Source: Salegentibacter salegens (lineage in GTDB: Bacteria > Bacteroidota > Bacteroidia > Flavobacteriales > Flavobacteriaceae). Taken from it: a stretch of 64,000 nucleotides of DNA. A program made the translations under genes and the position numbers. Shown one piece after another: positions 46,002 through 54,369 of this stretch. The notes beneath the pieces are model-generated. The model was not told the DNA's origin and made no database searches. It was given only the letters and a program-made list of their open reading frames with translations. Numbering within the stretch: the stretch's first letter is position 1; every line of letters starts with the position of its first letter. Location of the stretch: assembly GCF_900142975.1 (NCBI RefSeq), contig NZ_LT670848.1:2294001-2358000 (forward strand), given 5' to 3'.

Positions 46002-47771
46002 ATGAAGTCTTCAACTATATTCCTGTTTTCTTTTCTATGCTTTGTTCTGAATTTTACCGCCAATGCTCAAACCAAAGAGGACAGTTCAGGTTCGGAGAAA
46101 ATCCGGATAAATCAGATAGGCTTTTATCCTGAAGGCCCCAAAAAGGCAATTATTGTAACTTCAGAGGCCATAGGTTTTTCTATTCTTACATCAGATCAAA
46201 AAACTGAAGTATTTTCAGGCAAACTCAGCGATGCTCAAGAATGGTCACATAGTAAAGAAACCGTAAAACAAGCTGATTTTTCTTCCGTGGAAAGTTCAGG
46301 TGAATATGTAATTCATGTGCCGGGCATTGGCACCAGCCATCCTTTTAAAATAAATAAAAATGTGCATTTTGAGCCGGCAAAAGCAAGCATGAAAGCTTTT
46401 TATTATCAAAGAGCTTCCACAGATTTACCAGAAGAATATGCCCGAAAATGGGCAAGGGAAGCAGGACATCCAGACGACGAGGTGAAAATCCATAATTCTG
46501 CCGCCTCACAGAATCGCCCTGCAGGATCTACGATTTCGAGTCCCGGAGGCTGGTATGATGCAGGTGATTATGGAAAATATATCGTAAACAGCGGAATCAC
46601 GATGGGAACTTTGTTTTCCCTGTATGAAGATTTTCCTGACTATCTCGACACCCTGAATTTGAATATTCCCGAAAGTCAAAACAACATCCCCGATTTTCTC
46701 GATGAAACACTTTACAACCTAAGATGGATGATGACGATGCAGGACGAAGACGGTGGTGTTTACCACAAACTTACCAGCGCAAACTTTCATGGTGCAGTTG
46801 CACCAAAGGATGCCACCTACCAGCGATGGGCCGTGCAAAAAGGAACAGCCGCCACTTTAGATTTTGCTGCAGTAACCGCCCAGGCAGCAAGAATATTCGC
46901 TAACTATAAAAATGAATTGCCCGGATTATCAGATTCTCTGCTTGTAATGAGCGAAAAAGCTTATAACTGGGCTAAAGAAAACCCCGAGGTAATTTACCGC
47001 CAGGAAGAACTAAAAGACCCTGAAATTAGTACCGGTGCTTACGGAGACCAGAATTTTAAAGATGAATTACAGTGGGCCGCTACAGAACTTTTTATAACAA
47101 CGGGAAAAGAAAACTACTACAAAGACGCTAATTTAGAAAGCTCTTTAGAAACCTCTTTTGGCATTCCCGCCTGGCCAAATGTGAATACACTTGCACTCTA
47201 CTCGCTCGCAAGGCATAGGGACAAATATCAGAATAGTAAGCTCGTAGCTATAGACGCTATATTAGGGCAGCTTAACAAAATGGCCGATGATTTGGTGACA
47301 TCTTCAAAAGCTTCAGCTTATGCAATCCCAATGGGAACCAATGAGTCTGACTTTGCCTGGGGAAGTAATTCAGAAGCAGCAAATCAGGGTATACTTCTTT
47401 TAAACGTGTATAAAATAACCGGTGACGAGAAATATCTTGATGCTGCAAATGCTAATCTTGATTACCTTTTGGGCAGGAATGCTACGGGCTATTCCTTTTT
47501 AACCGGTTTTGGCGAAAAAGCCACGAGAGATCCGCATCACAGACCTTCGGAATCTGACCATAATGAAGATCCAGTACCGGGGCTTTTGGCTGGTGGTCCA
47601 AACCCGGGACAACAGGACAAAGAAGGCTGCGGAAATAAATATACTGATGCGCATAAACATCCGGCAACTTCCTATATAGATGATCGCTGCAGTTATGCCA
47701 GTAATGAGATCGCGATTAACTGGAATGCGCCTTTTGTATATCTCGCCAATGCGATAGAGGCAATAAGATAG
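46002..47771 (+). CDS. Glycoside hydrolase family 9 (endoglucanase-like), secreted
   Basis: A signal peptide (STIFLFSFLCFVLNFTANAQ) is followed by an N-terminal Ig-like CelD_N domain (RINQIGFYPEGPKKAIIV, about 30-130) and the (alpha/alpha)6 catalytic barrel. The catalytic Asp pair is GWYDAGDYGKY at 183-193 and the proton donor Glu is residue 569 in NEIAINWNAP. The HHRPS block near 507 completes the site. GH9 enzymes cut beta-1,4 glucans such as cellulose, or related beta-glucans. The predicted location is periplasmic or outside the cell. No type IX secretion C-terminal domain is visible. Confidence 0.93.
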   Translation: MKSSTIFLFSFLCFVLNFTANAQTKEDSSGSEKIRINQIGFYPEGPKKAIIVTSEAIGFSILTSDQKTEVFSGKLSDAQEWSHSKETVKQADFSSVESSGEYVIHVPGIGTSHPFKINKNVHFEPAKASMKAFYYQRASTDLPEEYARKWAREAGHPDDEVKIHNSAASQNRPAGSTISSPGGWYDAGDYGKYIVNSGITMGTLFSLYEDFPDYLDTLNLNIPESQNNIPDFLDETLYNLRWMMTMQDEDGGVYHKLTSANFHGAVAPKDATYQRWAVQKGTAATLDFAAVTAQAARIFANYKNELPGLSDSLLVMSEKAYNWAKENPEVIYRQEELKDPEISTGAYGDQNFKDELQWAATELFITTGKENYYKDANLESSLETSFGIPAWPNVNTLALYSLARHRDKYQNSKLVAIDAILGQLNKMADDLVTSSKASAYAIPMGTNESDFAWGSNSEAANQGILLLNVYKITGDEKYLDAANANLDYLLGRNATGYSFLTGFGEKATRDPHHRPSESDHNEDPVPGLLAGGPNPGQQDKEGCGNKYTDAHKHPATSYIDDRCSYASNEIAINWNAPFVYLANAIEAIR

Positions 47772-47854
47772 ATATGGTATGAGTGGTAAATAACCGAAAT
47801 TTCCCTTTAGGTTCTTTTTGGAGGTTCTGGATTGGACTAATTTATAATACGAAA

Positions 47855-47898
47855 TAAAGGTGGTTTATCATCTGATTAAGAAGGATAAACCACCTTTA
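47855..47898. terminator. Bidirectional terminator between GH9 and ssb
   Basis: AAAGGTGGTTTATC (47856-47869) and GATAAACCACCTTT (47884-47897) are perfect 14-base inverted arms with a 14-base loop. They lie between two convergent genes and would end both transcripts, although flanking T tracts are short. Confidence 0.7.
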
Positions 47899-47965
47899 AA
47901 CTGAACCTTAGCATCTGGATATTTTTCAGAACCGGGTTAGAACTTTCGGTAAAGTAATTATCACT

Positions 47966-48298
47966 TTACTTCCCCATTAAAAGTAGCTCGTTGCAAATCA
48001 CTTCAGTAATATAGCGCTTAGTACCGTCTTTATCATCCCAACTTCTGCTGGTAAGTTTGCCTTCTACTCCAACTTCTTTCCCTTTATTTACATATTTCTC
48101 TACCAGCTCTGCGGTTTTCCCCCAGGCCACGATATTGTGCCATTGGGTATCGGTTATACGCTCGCCGTTTCCGTTCTTGTAATTCTCATTGGTAGCTACA
48201 GAGAATTTAGCTAATTTTTTGCCAGATTCCAGGTTTACGATCTCAGGTTCTCTTCCCACATTCCCGATCAACTGTACTTTGTTTCTAATAGTGCTCAT
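47966..48298 (-). CDS. ssb: Single-stranded DNA-binding protein, short form without acidic tail
   Basis: The 110-residue protein is essentially one OB fold (NKVQLIGNVGREPEIVNLESGKK, about residues 5-28, and QWHNIVAWGKTAELVEKYVNKGKEV). It binds single-stranded DNA. It ends in ELLLMGK and lacks the disordered linker and acidic DDDIPF-type tip through which main bacterial SSBs recruit partners. It is therefore probably a secondary SSB, with the main one elsewhere. Its upstream region holds a -7 match and three 10-base repeats. Confidence 0.92.
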   Translation of the reverse strand: MSTIRNKVQLIGNVGREPEIVNLESGKKLAKFSVATNENYKNGNGERITDTQWHNIVAWGKTAELVEKYVNKGKEVGVEGKLTSRSWDDKDGTKRYITEVICNELLLMGK

Positions 48299-48346
48299 AA
48301 CGTATTAATTTAAAAAGCTGAAAATCGTTAGTTCATTTCAACAGGA

Positions 48347-48354
48347 CAAACATA
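48347..48354 (-). promoter_or_regulatory. Possible -7 element of ssb
   Basis: On the minus strand the bases read TATGTTTG, matching TAnnTTTG, 48 bases before the ssb ATG. The tandem repeats at 48396-48425 lie 42-78 bases upstream of it. Confidence 0.4.
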
Positions 48355-48395
48355 GCACGGTTCTAAACCAGTAATCGGTTGGGAATTATTTGTTT

Positions 48396-48425
48396 ACGTT
48401 TAAAGACGTTTGTAAACGTTTAAAA
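48396..48425. repeat. Three tandem 10-base repeats (ACGTTTAAAG type)
   Basis: The units are ACGTTTAAAG, ACGTTTGTAA and ACGTTTAAAA, head to tail with no gap. A 10-base period places each unit on the same face of the DNA helix. The array lies between the divergent ssb (start 48298) and acetyltransferase (start 48483) genes. Iteron-like or cooperative regulator binding is the likely use, with no direct evidence. Confidence 0.7.
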
Positions 48426-48482
48426 ATGAATTATGTAATCGGAAATTTTTCGTAATATTAGATTTAACAATTAGGACTTACC

Positions 48483-49046
48483 ATGACCGAAAAAGAAAAA
48501 ATGCTTTCAGGCCAATTATACCTGGGTTCAGAAAAAGAAATCGCAAAAGACAGGTATAATGCAAGACTTATTTTTCAAAAAGCAAATAAGATGGGAGAAG
48601 AAAAAGCAGATGAAAGAATCAAGCTCTTCTACTCCTTATTTGGAAAAGCCGGTAAAAATCTTTGGATAGAGCCTCCATTTTATTGTGATTACGGATATAA
48701 CATAAAAATGGGTGACCAGGTTTTTATGAATTTTAATTGCTGCATCTTGGATGTTGTGGAAGTAAATATTGGAAACAACGTGTTTTTAGCACCAAACGTA
48801 CATATTTATACCGCAACGCATCCCTTAGATGCCAAAACCCGGGATTCGCTTTTAGAATATGGAAAACCGGTTACTATTGGCAATAGCGTGTGGATAGGTG
48901 GCGGCGCTATTATTTGCCCGGGAGTAAGTATTGGTGACGGAAGCGTGATTGCAGCAGGAGCAGTAGTGGTCAAAGATGTTCCTCCAAATGTATTGGTTGG
49001 TGGTAATCCTGCTAAAATCATCAAAACATTAGATAATAATCAATAG
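48483..49046 (+). CDS. Hexapeptide-repeat sugar O-acetyltransferase (Maa/LacA type)
   Basis: The 187-residue protein has the Maa-type N-terminus ([19 protein letters not shown]) and the left-handed beta-helix of hexapeptide repeats from about 70 onward ([49 protein letters not shown] mark the region). The catalytic His lies in [13 protein letters not shown]. It transfers acetyl from acetyl-CoA to sugars such as maltose or glucose. The gene is divergent from ssb, with which it shares the 10-base repeats. Confidence 0.92.
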   Translation: MTEKEKMLSGQLYLGSEKEIAKDRYNARLIFQKANKMGEEKADERIKLFYSLFGKAGKNLWIEPPFYCDYGYNIKMGDQVFMNFNCCILDVVEVNIGNNVFLAPNVHIYTATHPLDAKTRDSLLEYGKPVTIGNSVWIGGGAIICPGVSIGDGSVIAAGAVVVKDVPPNVLVGGNPAKIIKTLDNNQ

Positions 49047-49136
49047 AATTCTATATAAAATTTATTTATTATTGTAATCATTATTAATAAATCATCATTC
49101 TCGTTCTAATTTTAGAAAATTCATCAATCAAATATC

Positions 49137-49541
49137 ATGTATAAAAAATTACTTTTTTTAGCTTTTACCATTTTTTTCGTGGCAAATTCTTATAGTCAGT
49201 TAAATGTTAGCTACCATCAATCTAACCTTCCTTTTATTGGTGTAGGCTACGATATAAATCAACGCCTTACTCCAGAATTAAGACTGGGCACCGATCAGTT
49301 TATTTCAGATATGTCCCTAGAAGCAGTTTTAACCTATAAATTCATTAAAAAAGAAGATTACGATTTTTATGGTGGCCTGGGATATAGAGTCAATGCTTTT
49401 GAAGGACTTGTAGCGCCAGTGGGCCTTAACTTTTATCCGTTTAATGAAAAGAAATTCGGTTTTCACATAGAAGCAGCTCCTATTCTGCTTGATGCAGATA
49501 TTCTTAGAGGGAGTTTTGGAATTCACTACCGCTTTCTTTAA
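49137..49541 (+). CDS. Small exported beta-barrel-like protein
   Basis: A signal peptide (MYKKLLFLAFTIFFVANSYSQ) precedes 113 residues of alternating strands (ELRLGTDQFISDMSLEAVLTY and FGIHYRFL at the end). The chain ends in a Phe/Leu pattern consistent with an outer-membrane barrel, although eight strands would be small for it. I recognise no family. It is followed by a similar exported protein and a VWA lipoprotein on the same strand. Confidence 0.65.
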   Translation: MYKKLLFLAFTIFFVANSYSQLNVSYHQSNLPFIGVGYDINQRLTPELRLGTDQFISDMSLEAVLTYKFIKKEDYDFYGGLGYRVNAFEGLVAPVGLNFYPFNEKKFGFHIEAAPILLDADILRGSFGIHYRFL

Positions 49542-49636
49542 ACCCTTACAATTCTTACTTCGAAAGACTACATACTATCTCTGAGCAGGCTCAAGAGACA
49601 AGCTTAAATACATTCAAATCTCCATTATTAAAAAAC

Positions 49637-50251
49637 ATGAAAAATATTACGTTGATTGCCATAATTATTCTATTTGCTACACTTGAAGGGAAATCACAAA
49701 ATTTAGAAGTAGGGTTTGGACTTGGAACCGGATCTGCGTATATGTATGAAAATTCTGATAGCAGTATTGATATTGATTACTCGCTACCATTTAGTTCATA
49801 TCTTGATTTAAAATATTCAAAACCTGATTCTTATTTTGGACTTAAAATTAAATTCCAATATTTAAACGCTGCAATTAAAGGAAGAAATTGGAAAAGTTCT
49901 AATGAGCCCATTGATGGCGATGTCACTTCATTAACTTCTATGATTTTATTAGAGCATCTAAAAGAAAAGAACAAATGGAATTTTGGTTATAACTTTGGGT
50001 TTGGTTATACCCACCAGGAATTCAGACAGGATTTAATTAATTTATCACCAGTAGTTGATCATAATTTTATGAGTATCAATTTTTCCGGAATTATCAGTTC
50101 TAAACTAAGTGAAAATTTAGCCTTGCAATTAGAACCCACTTTATTCTGGACTGATCCTGTAGGTTCGCTCAGAGAAAGAGATAAATGGCAAATTGCCGGG
50201 GAAGACCTAAGCATTTTACTTCAAATAGGAATTAAATATAAAATTCATTAG
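49637..50251 (+). CDS. Exported beta-barrel-like outer-membrane protein
   Basis: The signal peptide is MKNITLIAIIILFATLEGKSQ. The 180-residue mature part alternates amphipathic strands (FGLGTGSAYMYE, YLDLKYSKPDSYFGLKI, FGYNFGFGYTHQEF, QIGIKYKIH at the end), with aromatic girdles and Gly turns typical of outer-membrane barrels. I cannot assign a family. It lies between another small exported protein and a VWA lipoprotein. Confidence 0.7.
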   Translation: MKNITLIAIIILFATLEGKSQNLEVGFGLGTGSAYMYENSDSSIDIDYSLPFSSYLDLKYSKPDSYFGLKIKFQYLNAAIKGRNWKSSNEPIDGDVTSLTSMILLEHLKEKNKWNFGYNFGFGYTHQEFRQDLINLSPVVDHNFMSINFSGIISSKLSENLALQLEPTLFWTDPVGSLRERDKWQIAGEDLSILLQIGIKYKIH

Positions 50252-50318
50252 CATACCCACGCAACCTTTTTATGATTTTCGCATCTAATTAAAGAAAGAA
50301 CTACTAAATTCAAATAAG

Positions 50319-51518
50319 ATGGGAAAATTTATTAAAATATGCTTACTGTTTGCACTCTTCATCATTATTGGATGTAGTGAAGACCCTTTAAGTGAATCAA
50401 CAGATGAAACGGGTGATGCCCTTCGTAATTCTTACGGTGAATCCTCCGGAGACCCTTCGGCTGAAAATCCTAATACCGGAAATGGCGATTCTGATTCATC
50501 GGGACTAATTACTGCGGGAGAATGGAACGATCTGGAAAACTGGAACTTTTGGCTTGATTTAAATAATAACCAGGATTTTGCTGAAAAAATAAATCACTGG
50601 GAATTTTTCTTTAATAACCGGATTTCTATTTCCATACAAAACATGAGTGCATTGCCTGTTATAGATGCCGTTTTAGAATTAAAAAATGAGCAGGCTAATA
50701 CAACCTGGTCTGCAAAATCTGATAATAATGGAAAAGCTGAGTTATGGATAAATCCTTTTGAAAATTCCTCTAATTTCGATCTAAACAATTATTCACTATG
50801 GGTAAATGGCGAAAAGATTAATACAACATTAAAAGGAATTGGTGAGGGTACAAATGAAGTGCAAATAAAACATACTAATGACACACCCACCAATGTTGAA
50901 ATAGCATTTATTGTTGATGCTACCGGCTCAATGTCTGATGAATTGGAATTTCTAAAAGATGATCTGAAGAGTATTATTCAAAAAGTTGAAGGCTCAAATT
51001 CAAATCTTACTATTTTAACTTCATCGGTTTTCTATCGCGATACAGAAGACCAATACGTTGTTAGACATTCAGGTTTTACAAGCGATATAAATACCACTCT
51101 AGATTTTATTAATAAACAATCTGCTGCAGGTGGCGGCGATTTTCCTGAAGCAGTTCACACAGCCTTGAACACAGCATTAAATGATTTGCAATGGTCTGCC
51201 AATGCTCGCACACGTTTAGCTTTCTTAATATTAGATGCCCCACCACATCACAATCAACAGGTTATTTCTGATATTCAAAATTCAATAAAAAAAGCAGCTG
51301 AAAAAGGAATTAAACTTATACCTGTTACCGCAAGCGGAATTGATAAAGAAACCGAATTCCTGATGCGTTACTTTTCAATGGCTACCAACAGCACTTATGT
51401 TTTTATAACCGATCACAGTGGTATTGGAAATGACCATATTGAACCTTCTATAGGCGAATATGAAGTAGAATTTTTAAATGAATTATTAGTAAGATTAATT
51501 ACTAAGTATTCTGAATAA
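50319..51518 (+). CDS. VWA-domain lipoprotein
   Basis: The lipoprotein signal is MGKFIKICLLFALFIIIGC, followed by a Ser/Asp/Gly-rich flexible stretch. Residues from about 190 form a von Willebrand A domain. Its metal site is DATGSMS at 200-206, with the usual later Thr/Asp positions in the fold, and the rest runs to ILDAPPHHNQ. Such surface VWA proteins take part in metal-dependent adhesion or complex assembly. It ends a run of three plus-strand genes for exported proteins. Confidence 0.82.
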   Translation: MGKFIKICLLFALFIIIGCSEDPLSESTDETGDALRNSYGESSGDPSAENPNTGNGDSDSSGLITAGEWNDLENWNFWLDLNNNQDFAEKINHWEFFFNNRISISIQNMSALPVIDAVLELKNEQANTTWSAKSDNNGKAELWINPFENSSNFDLNNYSLWVNGEKINTTLKGIGEGTNEVQIKHTNDTPTNVEIAFIVDATGSMSDELEFLKDDLKSIIQKVEGSNSNLTILTSSVFYRDTEDQYVVRHSGFTSDINTTLDFINKQSAAGGGDFPEAVHTALNTALNDLQWSANARTRLAFLILDAPPHHNQQVISDIQNSIKKAAEKGIKLIPVTASGIDKETEFLMRYFSMATNSTYVFITDHSGIGNDHIEPSIGEYEVEFLNELLVRLITKYSE

Positions 51519-51597
51519 TTAAATCCAAACTTTCATAAAATTCCTTAGATGACTAAAGTTGCTATTCTCTATGAGAAAGCTTTTCTTGTAGAAAAAA

Positions 51598-52233
51598 ATG
51601 CCACAAGAAGAACCCAAAGTTTGGTATGCCTGTTACGGCTCCAATTTATTAAAAGAACGCTTTAGCTGTTATATTGGCGGCGGTCGCCCTGCCAATGCCA
51701 AACGCGTTTATCCCGGTTGCAGCAATAAAACCCTACCCGAAAAATCTAAAGGAATTACTATAAACGGCGAACTTTATTTCGCTAAATCTTCCAAAACCTG
51801 GAGTGGTGGAGGCGCAGGTTTCATTCAATCAGACTTCGATAAAAACATTAAAACCCTGGGAAGAATGTACCTCATTACCCAGCAGCAATTTATTGATTTG
51901 GTCCAACAGGAAATAAAATTTGAAGGTGATTTTGATATAGATCTCAAACACGTAATTAAAAATCGTAGCCTGGATATGAAAAATAATTCCTGGTACGGGA
52001 AGATCATTTACCTGGGCGAAGATGAAGACTGTCCTATCTTCACTTTTACCAATGAAGATTATTTAAAAGATGAAATAAATTCCCCACACGAATTCTACCT
52101 AAAGATTATAATTGAAGGTTTGAAAGAAACCTATACAATGACTGATGAAGAAATTGAAACTTATTTAAAGAACAAAGAAGGAATTAAAGGTTTCCCCATT
52201 GAAGATAAATTACCACAGCTGATTAAAGGCTAA
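51598..52233 (+). CDS. Gamma-glutamylcyclotransferase-fold protein
   Basis: The 211-residue product opens with VWYACYGSNLLKERFSCYI, matching the YGSNL signature of the gamma-glutamylcyclotransferase (BtrG/AIG2-like) fold. A Gly-rich segment, SGGGAGFI, follows. The catalytic Glu of the fold is not clearly placed by eye, so activity is uncertain. No signal peptide is present. It precedes a cupin gene by 35 bases on the same strand, perhaps in one transcript. Confidence 0.72.
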   Translation: MPQEEPKVWYACYGSNLLKERFSCYIGGGRPANAKRVYPGCSNKTLPEKSKGITINGELYFAKSSKTWSGGGAGFIQSDFDKNIKTLGRMYLITQQQFIDLVQQEIKFEGDFDIDLKHVIKNRSLDMKNNSWYGKIIYLGEDEDCPIFTFTNEDYLKDEINSPHEFYLKIIIEGLKETYTMTDEEIETYLKNKEGIKGFPIEDKLPQLIKG

Positions 52234-52267
52234 AGTTTCCGTATTTTATAGCTATAATTCACCAATT

Positions 52268-52633
52268 ATGAATGATAAGAAAGTAAACCTTAAAGATAAA
52301 TTCGAACTGTTTAATGAACATTGGACCCCTAAAATTATTGGCGAACTCAATGGTCAAAAGGTAAAACTCGCGAAATTAAAAGGAGAATTTGTGTGGCACG
52401 ATCACAAAGAAGAAGATGAAATGTTCCTGGTTATTAAAGGAAGTTTGAAAATTGAGTTTAGAGACAAAACAATAACCTTAAATGAAGGCGAAATGTATAT
52501 TGTTCCAAGAGGTGTAGAACATAATCCTGTAGCGACCGAGGAAGCCTGGGTTTTACTTTTTGAACCGGCGACAACGAAGCACACCGGTGAAGTAAAAGAT
52601 AAACTAACTATTGAAGACCCGGATTGGATTTAA
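52268..52633 (+). CDS. Small cytoplasmic cupin protein
   Basis: The 121-residue protein is one cupin barrel. The first motif is FVWHDHKEEDEMFLVIKGSLKIEF, seen here as its WHDHKEEDEM metal site, and the second is PRGVEHNPVATEE with the last His. There is no signal peptide. The family covers many enzymes and binding proteins, so no function is assigned. The gene follows the gamma-glutamylcyclotransferase-like gene closely. Confidence 0.82.
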   Translation: MNDKKVNLKDKFELFNEHWTPKIIGELNGQKVKLAKLKGEFVWHDHKEEDEMFLVIKGSLKIEFRDKTITLNEGEMYIVPRGVEHNPVATEEAWVLLFEPATTKHTGEVKDKLTIEDPDWI

Positions 52634-52704
52634 GGCTTCAATATCTATTCCCAAATTTTCTAAAAGCAATAATAGGATTATAGCACTTTAATTATTGGGA
52701 AAGC

Positions 52705-52712
52705 TATCTTTG
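52705..52712 (+). promoter_or_regulatory. Possible -7 element of the half-helicase gene
   Basis: TATCTTTG matches TAnnTTTG and lies 64 bases before the ATG at 52777. The upstream TTG is only seven bases away, so the -33 element is missing. Confidence 0.35.
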
Positions 52713-52776
52713 TAAACTTCAGAAGCTTTTTAATTTCTTATTGAAAAATTAAATCAGGAGCTTTAAAATAAACCTT

Positions 52777-53394
52777 ATGTCCTTTAAAAAACTGAATATC
52801 CCGCTTAAAGAAGCCCTGGAAAGGCTGGAAATTGAAAGTTCGCTTCCTTTTCAGAAACAAATTTTACCCAAAATTAAAAGCGGAAGAGATCTTTTTATCA
52901 TTGCTCCTGAAGGTTCAGGAAAAACCACGGCGCTGGTAATAAGCACCATCCAAAAACTGGAAAGTGCTGCTTTTGAAGATGCTCCCCGTGCACTTATTTT
53001 TATACAAGATAAAGAAGCTGCCCTGGCACTGGAAGAAGAATTCAACAAATTCACTAGATATATGGATTTACGAATCTTTAGCGCTTTTGATGCACCAGAT
53101 ATAGAAAAACAGAAAAATGAAATTTACGACGGGGTAGATATCGTTATCGCCACCCCGAAGAAACTATTTAAACTTTTTAAAATTACCGGGATCAATGTAA
53201 GTCAGTTAAAGATCCTTGCGGTAGAAGACGCAGAATTTTTAACCAAAAACAGCGATTATCACGATTTAATTAGAATTCCGCAGCATATCACAAAATGTCA
53301 ATACCTTGTTTTTGCCTCTACGATGAATCCAAAAATTGAACGCTTAAAAGATTCTTTTATGGCTCGCGCCGAAATGCTTAGACTAAAGGTATAG
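52777..53394 (+). CDS. Stand-alone DEAD-like helicase N-terminal domain
   Basis: The 205-residue protein covers only the first RecA domain of a DEAD-box helicase. The Q motif is PFQKQ at 24-28. Walker A is APEGSGKT at 43-50. The GG- and TPKK-type blocks appear as VIATPKKLF. Motif II is VEDAE rather than DEAD, and motif III is ASTM. The second RecA domain, with motifs IV-VI, is absent and there is no sign of it downstream, where a new exported protein begins 22 bases after the stop. It may bind ATP and RNA but cannot be a full helicase alone. It may be an ancient conserved half protein or a remnant. Confidence 0.8.
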   Translation: MSFKKLNIPLKEALERLEIESSLPFQKQILPKIKSGRDLFIIAPEGSGKTTALVISTIQKLESAAFEDAPRALIFIQDKEAALALEEEFNKFTRYMDLRIFSAFDAPDIEKQKNEIYDGVDIVIATPKKLFKLFKITGINVSQLKILAVEDAEFLTKNSDYHDLIRIPQHITKCQYLVFASTMNPKIERLKDSFMARAEMLRLKV

Positions 53395-53416
53395 TAGATT
53401 TTTTGTATTTTAGAAT

Positions 53417-53842
53417 ATGCTAAAATCTATAAGTTGTTTTATCTTAATTTTCTCTTTTGCTATGAGTTTAAATGCGCAAGATCTTTCTAAACACCAATGG
53501 AAAGACCGACTAATTTTGATTATTGCTGAAGAGAAAAACGAAAAATTCCAGCAACAACTTATCGAACTTCAAAACCATCAAAATGGGCTTGACGATAGAA
53601 AACTAGTCGTTTACCAAATTCTGCCCGAAACATTTACCACCGGATTTAAAGAAGAAAACTGGAAGAATTCAAATGAACTCTTTCAAAAATATAAAGATGA
53701 AAAAAGCGATTTTCGGGTACTTCTAATTGGTTTAGATGGAGGCGAAAAACTGGAACAAACCGAAATACTTTCCGCAGAAAAACTTTTTAATACCATAGAT
53801 AGTATGCCGATGCGCCAATCTGAAATGAGGAAAAACAGGTAA
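53417..53842 (+). CDS. Exported DUF4174-domain protein
   Basis: A signal peptide (MLKSISCFILIFSFAMSLNAQ) is followed by a thioredoxin-fold-like DUF4174 domain. The hallmark near the C-terminus is LLIGLDGGEKLEQTEILSAEKLFNTIDSMPMRQSEM, represented here by its GLDGGEK and SMPMRQSEM ends. The family lacks the CxxC of true thioredoxins, as does this protein. The function is unknown. It lies 22 bases after the half-helicase gene on the same strand. Confidence 0.82.
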   Translation: MLKSISCFILIFSFAMSLNAQDLSKHQWKDRLILIIAEEKNEKFQQQLIELQNHQNGLDDRKLVVYQILPETFTTGFKEENWKNSNELFQKYKDEKSDFRVLLIGLDGGEKLEQTEILSAEKLFNTIDSMPMRQSEMRKNR

Positions 53843-53943
53843 CCCTACAAAAACCTGAATTTCAGCAATTCTTCAGCTTTTTCTTTATATTTATTGTGAA
53901 AACAAAATTTTAATTTCGAGGAAAGCCTTAAAAATACTTAATC

Positions 53944-53956
53944 CTCGATTATCGAG
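53944..53956. promoter_or_regulatory. Palindrome CTCGATTATCGAG directly before the zinc-knuckle gene
   Basis: This is an exact copy of the palindromes at 3338 and 27772. It ends four bases before the ATG of the gene at 53961, where the ribosome would bind. A similar but imperfect form, CTCTGTTACCGAG, is at 54831-54843. Confidence 0.55.
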
Positions 53957-53960
53957 TTGT

Positions 53961-54308
53961 ATGCAAAAATCCTGTTTGGAATGTGGCGAAAAAATTGTAG
54001 GTCGCGTAGATAAGAAATTCTGCAGCGATTATTGCCGCAATGCACATCACAACAACCTCAACAAAGACAGGAAAAATCTGGTTAGAAATGTAAATAACCT
54101 GCTTCGCAAGAATTATCGCATTTTAGAAGAATTCAATCCAAACGAAAAAACCACGATTAGTAAAAATAAATTACTCGCACGTGGTTTCAATTTTGAATAC
54201 TTTACCAGCATCTATACAACCAAAACCGGTAAAGTCTATTATTTTGTTTACGACCAGGGATATCTTCCTCTAGAAAATGGAATTTACGCTCTGGTTAAAC
54301 GTGGCTGA
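53961..54308 (+). CDS. Small zinc-knuckle protein of unknown function
   Basis: The 115-residue protein starts with a four-Cys zinc site, CLECGEKIVGRVDKKFCSDYC, here by its outer parts CLECG and FCSDYC. A basic helical stretch follows (KDRKNLVRNVNNLLRKNYR), then an Arg/Lys-Gly-Phe-Asn-Phe segment. Nucleic-acid binding is plausible from charge and fold. I recognise it as a widely occurring flavobacterial hypothetical but cannot name a function. The palindrome at 53944-53956 covers its leader. Confidence 0.75.
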   Translation: MQKSCLECGEKIVGRVDKKFCSDYCRNAHHNNLNKDRKNLVRNVNNLLRKNYRILEEFNPNEKTTISKNKLLARGFNFEYFTSIYTTKTGKVYYFVYDQGYLPLENGIYALVKRG

Positions 54309-54369
54309 CACTAAAATCAAAAACATAGCACATTTCCCGAAAGGGGATTTTATCAAAAATTAATACTAA

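Noticed and set aside
48396..48425. A CRISPR array or replication origin
   Set aside because: The repeats are only 10 bases and have no spacers. There is no replication initiator gene nearby.
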